From NCBI GenBank assembly GCA_945897075.1, contig CAMDEX010000041.1, positions 1 to 32,885 of the forward strand: a DNA stretch of 32,885 nt, given 5' to 3'. Positions 16,113-22,794 of the stretch are shown here, piece by piece. The position numbers were made by a program, and so were the translations under genes. The DNA is from Litorilinea aerophila. GTDB taxonomy: Bacteria; Chloroflexota; Anaerolineae; Caldilineales; Caldilineaceae. The notes beneath the pieces were generated by a model that was not told where the DNA came from, made no database searches, and worked only from the letters and a program-made list of their open reading frames with translations. Every line of letters starts with the position of its first letter. Within the stretch, counting starts at the first letter, position 1.

Positions 16113-16931
16113 ATGTTTCACGTTACCCATATATTTCGAGTGTCCATCATTTTACTGGCCGGAACACTGCTGGTGGCATTGACCGCATGTGTAGCCGGCC
16201 AGCCTATGGCGCTGGCACCCATTACAGCGCCCACGCCTGTCGTGAGCGAACCTGTCATCAGCGTGCCCCAACCTGTGAATCCTGGCGAGCTGATCGGTGT
16301 CTCAATCCGAGTGGATAGCGTTGCTGGTGTGATTATCACCTATGAGTGGACTCCGCCTGTCGATAGAGGAGCGATCTTGGATGGCCAGGGCACCAATGCG
16401 ATTACGTATCAGACTCCTGCTGAACCCGGAACATATAGTATAGGGGCCAAAGTCATCACTGCCAATGCGGTCATTGAACGCAGTGTTTTCGTCACTGTGC
16501 GCGAGACGAATGCTTCCACACCTCCACTGGCTACGGCTTTACCAACCAAAGCGCCTGTATTGCCAACACCGGTGCTGCCAAAGTTAGTACAAAGAACTGA
16601 CATTCTGCCTAATGGCGAAGTCGCATCTCCCGAATCGCTTGCCAGATTTGTTGGTGGCGATCCTGTGTATTGGACGAAGCGAGGTCCGGTAGTATGGGGA
16701 TATTGGGACAAAGGTCACAATGCAACATTTCGCCACCCTGGTGGTAATACCATATTGACTTATTGGGCAGGATTTCCCGATCCGAGAAATGCCGGTGATT
16801 GTCAAATGGTCATTCCCGAAGCCGATAGTTTGACTAGATATGTGAAGTGTCCCCCTGAAACAGCAGCAGAATTTGAGGCGGATGGGGTAGGAATTCATCT
16901 GATCGACTACACGGGATATTTTCCAAGATAA
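16113..16931 (+). CDS. Lipoprotein paralogue 4: Ig/PKD-like stalk with unique tip
   Basis: This 272-aa lipoprotein has its lipid Cys at residue 26 (LTAC). The shared domain (about 45-130) includes TYEWTPP, GQGTNAITYQTPAEPGTYSI and ERSVFVTV. The tip (about 160-272) has VYWTKRGPVVWGYWDKGHNA, DCQMVIPEADS and a Trp/Tyr-rich composition that could suit ligand binding; it has two Cys. It is not recognised. AAGGAGG at 16101-16107 selects the ATG at 16113. Its stalk DNA is nearly identical to that of paralogue 3 over the GQGTNAITY region. Confidence 0.85.
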   Translation: MFHVTHIFRVSIILLAGTLLVALTACVAGQPMALAPITAPTPVVSEPVISVPQPVNPGELIGVSIRVDSVAGVIITYEWTPPVDRGAILDGQGTNAITYQTPAEPGTYSIGAKVITANAVIERSVFVTVRETNASTPPLATALPTKAPVLPTPVLPKLVQRTDILPNGEVASPESLARFVGGDPVYWTKRGPVVWGYWDKGHNATFRHPGGNTILTYWAGFPDPRNAGDCQMVIPEADSLTRYVKCPPETAAEFEADGVGIHLIDYTGYFPR

Positions 16932-17081
16932 CCTCAGCGGGTGAGACATTTGGTCGTTCTCACGCCGGGTGTGGGCTGCAAATACTTTGACTGGGTTGAG
17001 TTTGTAGGTTCACTATATGAGTCATTGACTTATGAATGATCATGGTTTCGTTCATAATGGGAAACAGGGCGGGGGTGAAAT

Positions 17082-18896
17082 GTGCCCGACGACAGTAAAA
17101 ACCGTACCACTTCTTACCAATCCGCCCAAGAAGTCCAGGGCAATCAACAGAATATAAGCGGCGGCGATATAGACGGCCCGGTGGTGAGCGGCAATGTGGG
17201 GCAGATTGGTGACATCACTACCACCACTACCAGCACTACCACACACAATTACAATCTCTTCCCCCCATTGACCCGCCGCCAATGGATAAGCGCCGGGCTG
17301 GCTTTTCTCGTTTTGTTCCTGTGTCTTGCCGTCTACGCCACTCGCACCCTCTGGCTACCCCAACCCCATTGCCCCGCAAACCAAACCTGCCTGATCATCG
17401 CCGCCTTTGGCCCCGCCAACGAACCCAAAGCCATCGAAATCACCACTGCCCTGGAACAGGAATTGCGCCAGGTATTGGACGCAGCCGGCGCAGCCGACGT
17501 GGCGATTGTGCAGGTGCGCGAGGTGGCCGACAGTCAGGCTGCCAGAGCCGTGGCCGCCGAGGAAGGCGCACTGCTGGTTATCTGGGGCACAGTCTTTCCA
17601 GCGGAAGGCAAGACCCGCATCTATTTTGAACTGGCCGACCGCCTGGGCGTGGGCGAGAGCGGGCAGATTCGCCCCTACCGGGCCGAGCCTCTGCGCTACG
17701 ACCCGGTGGCCGAACGCATCGAATGTACAGCCTGCATTGACATCGCGGGCGAAGTGACCCGGCGCACCCACGTCATCGCCTGGTTTGCCCTGGGGCTGGC
17801 CCGTTACGCAGCGGGTCAACCCGAAGCAGCCCAACCTAACTTTCTGGCCGCGCTCTTCTGCGCGGGGGAAGAGGTGGATGGGGCTTTGCTTCCCGTCCGT
17901 CCCGACTGCACGCCGTCTGCCGCTCCCGACCCCAGCCAGACGGCGCTGATCCGCTACTATCTGGGCAAGTCTTTTGTCCTGCAAGGGGAGTACCGTCAGG
18001 GCATCGCCGCCTTGACCGCCGCTGCCCAGGCCAACCCCAACGACCCCGCGGCCTGGATTGCCATCGGCGAAGCCTACACCAACTGGTACGGCGACGCACT
18101 TCCCAACCCGCCCGCGGCCCAGGACGCTTTTACCAAAGCCGCAACAGCCGCCCACGCCCTCTCCCCGGTCGTCTTCGCAACGCAGCGCGCCTTTGCCTTG
18201 GGGCTGATCTACGAGTTGCAGGGCGATCCCGCTGCGGCTGCCTCTGCATACGCGGCGGTCATCGCAGGCTTTGCCGCCGACGATCCTGGCGCGTATGTCT
18301 CTCTAGTGGCCCTGGCCCGCGCCCAGACGCAGGCTGATCAACGGGACGAGGCAGAAGCAAATCTGCGCAAGACCACAGACCTGCTGCTCAACGCGCCCTG
18401 GGCATATTTGGCACTGGCCCGTCTGCTGGCGGATGACCGGGCGGCGGCAGAGGCGCTCATCGAACAGGCGCGGGCGGCTGCGCCCACCGAAGCCTACATC
18501 GCCATCACCCAAGCCGAATTGTGCGCGGGTTGGGGGGATCGGGCGTGCGCCGAGGAAGCCTACACAGCGGCGTTGGCCCTGCGCCCCAATTCCGGTTGGC
18601 TGTACAGCCGGGTGGGGGATTTCTATTTGCCCACAGATCCGCCCGTAGCCGGGCAAAGCTGGGAAGAGGCCGAACGCCACTACCGCAAAGCTGTGGAATT
18701 GCGCCCGGCAGACCCGTGGGTACACCAGCGGCTGGGCTATGTGCTGCTCAATCTGCAAAAGAACGCCGAGGCGGCCGCCGAATACGAGACGGCCATCGCC
18801 CTCCTCCCCGATGACCTGCCGCCGGGCGAACTGGCCTGCACCCTCGCCCTGGCCCAGGAGCGCGCCCATCTGCCGGTCACCGCGGCGTGTCCGTAG
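17082..18896 (+). CDS. Membrane-anchored TPR protein with TolB/CsgG-like domain
   Basis: This 604-aa protein starts at GTG with GGGGGTGA just upstream. Residues 1-65 are polar and Gly/Asn/Thr-rich (QGNQQNISGGDIDGPVVSGN, then a Thr run). One membrane helix follows (about 67-90, WISAGLAFLVLFLCLAVYAT). The segment after it, with LIIAAFGPANEPKAIEIT, ALEQELRQVL and EEGALLVIWGTVFPAEGKTR, resembles the TolB/CsgG-like alpha/beta domain found before TPRs in some signalling proteins. The rest is TPR repeats, the clearest being ERHYRKAVELRPADPWVHQR. Its last 85 codons recur at 20323-20578 beside a kinase gene. It is a likely scaffold or sensor, with function unknown. Confidence 0.85.
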   Translation: MPDDSKNRTTSYQSAQEVQGNQQNISGGDIDGPVVSGNVGQIGDITTTTTSTTTHNYNLFPPLTRRQWISAGLAFLVLFLCLAVYATRTLWLPQPHCPANQTCLIIAAFGPANEPKAIEITTALEQELRQVLDAAGAADVAIVQVREVADSQAARAVAAEEGALLVIWGTVFPAEGKTRIYFELADRLGVGESGQIRPYRAEPLRYDPVAERIECTACIDIAGEVTRRTHVIAWFALGLARYAAGQPEAAQPNFLAALFCAGEEVDGALLPVRPDCTPSAAPDPSQTALIRYYLGKSFVLQGEYRQGIAALTAAAQANPNDPAAWIAIGEAYTNWYGDALPNPPAAQDAFTKAATAAHALSPVVFATQRAFALGLIYELQGDPAAAASAYAAVIAGFAADDPGAYVSLVALARAQTQADQRDEAEANLRKTTDLLLNAPWAYLALARLLADDRAAAEALIEQARAAAPTEAYIAITQAELCAGWGDRACAEEAYTAALALRPNSGWLYSRVGDFYLPTDPPVAGQSWEEAERHYRKAVELRPADPWVHQRLGYVLLNLQKNAEAAAEYETAIALLPDDLPPGELACTLALAQERAHLPVTAACP

Positions 18897-18900
18897 CTGG

Positions 18901-19052
18901 GTAGGTTGGGTGAATCCCTCGCCTGCAACAACCTTTGTTCCGTCAATGGCGCAGGGATTCACCCAACACTGACAAATTCGGTGGGCTGTTGAGTTCTTGC
19001 CGCACACGCTCCAGGACGGGTCAACTTTTCCGGCGGCAAGAACCCAACCTAC
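18901..19052. repeat. Nested palindromes after the TPR gene
   Basis: Three nested or adjacent stems are visible: 18905-18919 with 18953-18967 (15 bp, GTTGGGTGAATCCCT), 18993-19003 with 19033-19043 (11 bp, GTTCTTGCCGC), and an outer pair 18901-18910 with 19043-19052 (GTAGGTTGGG). No gene lies between 18897 and 19193. The arrangement suggests a small non-autonomous element, possibly with one element inside another. Confidence 0.75.
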
Positions 19053-19147
19053 GATTGGAGGCGTGGGGGCACCCGGCAGAGAGCGAGCGTATTTCTACAA
19101 GGGTTTGCGCCGACGGCGCAGAAGATGGGCGAGGGCAAGAAAACCTG

Positions 19148-19156
19148 TGGTATACT
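19148..19156 (+). promoter_or_regulatory. Extended -10 promoter for the second vapBC pair
   Basis: TGGTATACT matches TGnTATAnT, with no clear -35 box. Transcription would start near 19163, about 30 bases before the antitoxin ATG. Confidence 0.45.
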
Positions 19157-19193
19157 GCTGTCATAGCCCATTCTGATGAATTTGGAGGTAGAA

Positions 19194-19433
19194 ATGATTG
19201 CGCAAACAATTACAGTTGACGAGGCCGGACGCATTACTTTGCCTGAAACAATCCTTCGTGCTTTGCGTTTGCAGCCCAAGCTAGAGGTGGTGATCGAATT
19301 GGTTGAGGGCGGGGCCGTCATAAAGCCCAAGCATCCCAAGACCCCAATTACCGAACGGATTGCGGCGATGAACCTGCCAGTCGCTCACTGGAAACAGATG
19401 GAGCACGAAATTGAAGCGGGGCGGTTAGAGTGA
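19194..19433 (+). CDS. AbrB/MazE-type antitoxin, VapB-like
   Basis: This 79-aa antitoxin has an N-terminal swapped-hairpin DNA-binding domain: TITVDEAGRITLPETILRAL is the classic AbrB/MazE pattern. The C-terminal part (ITERIAAMNLPVAHWKQMEH) should bind the toxin. GGAGG at 19184-19188 selects the ATG at 19194 over one at 19176. Its stop TGA shares one base with the toxin ATG. A 36-bp stretch of this gene (19343-19378) is repeated exactly at 20278-20313. Confidence 0.85.
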   Translation: MIAQTITVDEAGRITLPETILRALRLQPKLEVVIELVEGGAVIKPKHPKTPITERIAAMNLPVAHWKQMEHEIEAGRLE

Positions 19434-19867
19434 TGGCAGATATCATCTTTCTCGATACCAATATTTTCATGTATGCAGCCGGCGCATCACATCCTTACAA
19501 AGAGCCTTGTGTACGGATTTTGTCCGATATAGAGAGTGGGGCTTTGGTAGCTGCTATCAATACTGAAGTCTTCCAAGAGCTACTCTATCGCTATAGCCAT
19601 ATCAAACTGGCTGATAAGGGTGTGCGGCTGTGTCGGGAAATTTTGAACTATTCCCTTACCATTTTGCCCGTGACAGAAGCCGATATTCGACTTGCAATCG
19701 AGCTATTTGATGCCCACCGCGCGAAGGGATTGGGGCCACGGGACGCGATTCACGCCGCGACTATGCAAAACAATGATATTTCTCGGCTGATGAGTACCGA
19801 TACGGATTTCCGATACCTGAGTTTTATTACTCGTATAGACCCATTGGATTACACATCTCAGTGTTAG
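19433..19867 (+). CDS. PIN-domain ribonuclease toxin, VapC-like
   Basis: This 144-aa protein is a predicted RNase toxin paired with the AbrB-type antitoxin upstream. PIN residues are D8 (FLDTN), E45 (NTEVFQEL), D104 (GPRDAIHAAT) and D123/D125 (STDTDF), so the active site looks complete, unlike that of the first pair. The start overlaps the antitoxin stop (TGATG), which implies coupled translation. Confidence 0.88.
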   Translation: MADIIFLDTNIFMYAAGASHPYKEPCVRILSDIESGALVAAINTEVFQELLYRYSHIKLADKGVRLCREILNYSLTILPVTEADIRLAIELFDAHRAKGLGPRDAIHAATMQNNDISRLMSTDTDFRYLSFITRIDPLDYTSQC

Positions 19868-19915
19868 CCCGCATCCATCCCGTCCACGGGCGGACACGGG
19901 GATCAAGCAGATCTC

Positions 19916-19924
19916 TGATATACT
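19916..19924 (+). promoter_or_regulatory. Extended -10 promoter candidate
   Basis: TGATATACT fits an extended -10 box 20 bases before the small ORF at 19945. The implied leader would be only about 14 bases and would begin at the ribosome-binding site. Confidence 0.35.
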
Positions 19925-19944
19925 CCCAACGGAGGGAAACTTGA

Positions 19945-20202
19945 ATGAGTGTAACCACAGCCACGTATACCAAGCCCGGCACAATTGTTCGTGAAGGCTG
20001 GAAGGCGCTTGTCGAGCAATTGGGCATTCAAAAAGCGACTCAGTTCGTCGTCCTGCTCGAGCGGGGAAAAGGCGATTCTGCGCAAGAAATAGCTGACTAT
20101 TGGGGAGACGCCAGCATAGATGAAATCCACAACCGGGTGACAGCGTGGAAGGTGAAACGGCAATTCACAGATCATCCAACTGGGCTTCGGGCTGTCGTTT
20201 GA
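19945..20202 (+). CDS. Small conserved-looking protein, possibly antitoxin-like
   Basis: This 85-aa protein contains VREGWKALVEQLGIQKATQF followed by VLLERGKGDS. The pattern R-x-G-x-x-A-L-x-x-x-L-G...A-x-x-F-x-x-x-x-x-x-G-x-G-D recalls a small uncharacterised family often found beside toxin-like genes in cyanobacteria and Chloroflexota (from memory, not searched). GGAGG at 19931-19935 gives a good start. No partner gene follows: the next 100 bases lead into a chimeric relic. Confidence 0.6.
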   Translation: MSVTTATYTKPGTIVREGWKALVEQLGIQKATQFVVLLERGKGDSAQEIADYWGDASIDEIHNRVTAWKVKRQFTDHPTGLRAVV

Positions 20203-20277
20203 CCCATAAAGGCCACACAACAACAGGAACAACAACCTGGGGTGCGCCAAGCACTCTCAGCCCCACAACTCTCTCTG

Positions 20278-20313
20278 CCCAATTACCGAACGGATTGCGG
20301 CGATGAACCTGCC
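20278..20313 (+). repeat. Exact 36-bp copy of part of the AbrB-type antitoxin gene
   Basis: These 36 bases are identical to 19343-19378, which code for the ITERIAAMNLP region of the antitoxin. They supply the ATG and first codons of the truncated TPR frame that follows, so they mark a recombination junction. Confidence 0.9.
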
Positions 20314-20578
20314 CGTCACTACGCCTGTGGCCGGGCAAAGCTGGCAAGAAGCGGAACGCCACTACCGCAAGGCTGTGGAATTGCGTCCAGCGGACCCGTG
20401 GGTTCACCAACGGCTGGGCTATGTGCTGCTCAAATTGGAGAGAAACGCCGAGGCCGTAGACGAATACGCAGCGGCCATCGCTCTCCTCCCCGACGACCTG
20501 CCGCCGGGCGAACTGGCCTGCACCCTCGCCCTGGCCCAGGAACGGGCCGATCTGCCTGTCACAGCGGAATGTCAATGA
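20303..20578 (+). pseudogene. Truncated TPR gene tail fused to an antitoxin scrap, coupled to the kinase gene
   Basis: This 91-codon frame begins MNLPV (antitoxin-derived) and from about 20323 repeats the last 85 residues of the TPR protein at 17082, for example ERHYRKAVELRPADPWVHQR and LLPDDLPPGELACTLALAQE, with scattered differences. The stop TGA overlaps the kinase ATG (ATGA), which is characteristic of an ancestral operon. It may still be translated to drive kinase translation, but as a protein it is a relic. Confidence 0.8.
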
Positions 20579-22794
20579 ATCACCCATCGCCCCGCCCCGC
20601 CGCCGACAACGAATTTCTGGCCCAGGTGCGTATTCCTCTCCAGGCTGTGATCGCCGGGCTGGCTCTGGTTGGCGGGCTGGTTGGGGTTGTGGGCGGCACA
20701 CCCCAACACATTGCGTCCAGCCTGCCACTCTCTCTGCTGATCCTTGCCCTGGCCGGCATGATCTGGCTGATCGCGGCCTGGCGTGAGGCTGTGGGTGTGT
20801 GGGCTGTGCTTGCGGGCCTGACGCTTACAGTTTTGCTTTTGCGTTTCTGGTTGCCCTGGGAGGGGGCGCTCGTTCTGCTGGCGATCCCCGCCACCCTCGG
20901 CCTGGTTCTTCTGGGCGACCGGGCCGGGCTGACAGTGACGGGGTTCTGTACGCTGTTGATTGGGGGGCTGTACGCCGCTGCCCAGGGCTATCTAGCCCTG
21001 GGCAGCGACGTATTGGCTACGGAGCGTCTGCCAACCCAGGAAGTGCTCCTGGCGCTGGCTGTCGTCTGGCTGGTGGCGTTGGTTTATTGGGCCAGTTTAC
21101 GCTCGATTGTCCAGTTGGCTGACTGGGCGTGGCACCACTACTTGGGCGCACAGGGCACACTGGACGAGATGCGCACCAACCGCGCCCAACTGCACCAGAC
21201 CCTGGACGATCTGGCCCACGCCAACCGGCAGCTTGATCTGATGAACCGGCGGCTGGCCGCGGCGCAGATGGCCGCGGAGGAAGCACACAAGACGAAGGCC
21301 GCCTTCGTGGCCAATGTCAGCCACGAGTTTCGCACACCCCTGAATATGATTATCGGCCTCTCCGATCTGCTGGTGGAGGCTCCCCACGTCTACGGTGCCC
21401 CACTGCCCGTTGAACTGCTGGAAGATTTGGAGATTGTGCGGCGCAACACCCAACATCTGCTGGCAATGGTCAACGATGTGTTGGATCTGAGCCAGATTGA
21501 GGCCAACCGGTTGGCCCTGCACAGGGAGCTGGTGGGGCTGGCCGAGGTGGTGGAGCGGGCCGCGGGGGTAGTGCGCCCTCTGTTGGACAAGAAGACGGTG
21601 GCGCTACTGTTAGAGATGCCGTCTGATCTGCCCGCTGTCTATTGCGACAGCAACCGGGTGCGCCAGGTGCTGGTCAACCTGCTCAGCAACGCGGCCCGCC
21701 ACACCGAACAGGGCAGCGTATGCGTGCAGGTGCGTCACGACGACCATTCGCTGACCGTCTGTGTGCGCGACACCGGGCCGGGTATTGCGGCGGAGGATGC
21801 CGCGCACATCTTCGAGCCATTCTACCGGGGCACCTTTGGGGCGCGGCGCAACGAAAACGGCAGTGGTCTGGGACTGAGCATCAGCAGACAGTTTATCGAG
21901 ATGCACAATGGCCGTATGTGGTTGGAGAGCCGTTTGGGCGAGGGCAGCGCCTTCTTTTTTAGCCTGCCCATCACTGCTATTGCCATGCCCAACGATGGCG
22001 CGGAGCGCTGGATTCTGGAGGAGTGGCAGTGGCACGAACGTTTGCAGCCCACCCAACTGGGACAGAATCTGGTAAAGCCCAGAGTCGTCATCTGTGATGC
22101 CAACCCGGACCTCTACGACGCATTTCACCGCTTCAACGATCAGACCGAGTATATGCGGGTAGAGACTCTGGCTGGGGTGGCCGAGGCTGTGGCGGAGTTT
22201 CCCGTGCAAACACTGATTTTGAATGATGCCTCGCCTCGACTCCTGCTGACCACCCTGGCCGAAGCCCACCAAAAATGGCCCGACCTGCCGGTGATCGGGT
22301 GTAGCTTACCGCCCCGGCTCGGCCACGCTTTGGCCGCGGGCGCATCGGGTCAACTGCTCAAGCCTATCACCCGCGCAGAACTGGCATCGGTCATCAGCCA
22401 GATAGGGCCGGCCACAGTGCTGGTGGTGGACGACGACGCGGACACCCGCCGTCTATTTTCCCGGATGCTGCTTGCGATTGATGAAAATTTGCGGGTAGTC
22501 ACCGCAGCGGACGGGCAGGGGGCGCTGGCGCAGATGCGCACGGAAGAGCCAGATCTGGTGCTGCTGGATGTGATGTTGCCGGATATGGATGGCTGGCAGG
22601 TACTCGCCGCCAAAGCAGAGGACGACGATCTGCGCCCGATCCCGGTCTATCTTCTCTCCGCCCAAGACCCCAGCAACGAGCCTCTCTCCAGCCAGATTCT
22701 GATTGCAGCCGCGGGCGAACGTACACCTTTCTACAAATTTCTGCGCTGCGCCCAGGTCATTCCTCTGATTCTGGGCCAACCGGACGTAGATTAA
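20575..22794 (+). CDS. Membrane hybrid histidine kinase with two C-terminal receiver-like domains
   Basis: This 739-aa sensor kinase has about six membrane helices in residues 15-175, a coiled coil (about 195-240), an H-box (FVANVSHEFRTP, phospho-His H250), and an HATPase domain with N-box NLLSNAARH (N372), DTGPGIA and GSGLGLS. The first receiver-like domain (about 510-610) keeps LLKPI but only part of the acidic pocket (VVICDANPD, TLILNDASP). The second (about 615-700) has VLVVDDDAD and LVLLDVMLPDMDGW (D665) but lacks the usual Lys-Pro. The start is at the ATGA overlap with the TPR relic; an ATG at 20569 is an alternative. The signal is unknown. Its 3' end overlaps the convergent regulator by 38 bases. 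Confidence 0.9.
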   Translation: MNHPSPRPAADNEFLAQVRIPLQAVIAGLALVGGLVGVVGGTPQHIASSLPLSLLILALAGMIWLIAAWREAVGVWAVLAGLTLTVLLLRFWLPWEGALVLLAIPATLGLVLLGDRAGLTVTGFCTLLIGGLYAAAQGYLALGSDVLATERLPTQEVLLALAVVWLVALVYWASLRSIVQLADWAWHHYLGAQGTLDEMRTNRAQLHQTLDDLAHANRQLDLMNRRLAAAQMAAEEAHKTKAAFVANVSHEFRTPLNMIIGLSDLLVEAPHVYGAPLPVELLEDLEIVRRNTQHLLAMVNDVLDLSQIEANRLALHRELVGLAEVVERAAGVVRPLLDKKTVALLLEMPSDLPAVYCDSNRVRQVLVNLLSNAARHTEQGSVCVQVRHDDHSLTVCVRDTGPGIAAEDAAHIFEPFYRGTFGARRNENGSGLGLSISRQFIEMHNGRMWLESRLGEGSAFFFSLPITAIAMPNDGAERWILEEWQWHERLQPTQLGQNLVKPRVVICDANPDLYDAFHRFNDQTEYMRVETLAGVAEAVAEFPVQTLILNDASPRLLLTTLAEAHQKWPDLPVIGCSLPPRLGHALAAGASGQLLKPITRAELASVISQIGPATVLVVDDDADTRRLFSRMLLAIDENLRVVTAADGQGALAQMRTEEPDLVLLDVMLPDMDGWQVLAAKAEDDDLRPIPVYLLSAQDPSNEPLSSQILIAAAGERTPFYKFLRCAQVIPLILGQPDVD

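Noticed and set aside
17025-17058. TTGACT...CATAAT promoter before the TPR gene
   Set aside because: The spacer is 22 bases, too long for sigma70, and no better pair was found in 16932-17081.
20242-20574. Upstream extension of the kinase frame from 20242
   Set aside because: This stretch codes in another frame for the TPR relic, and the extension is an Arg/Gly/Ala-rich shadow. The kinase start fits the ATGA overlap at 20575.
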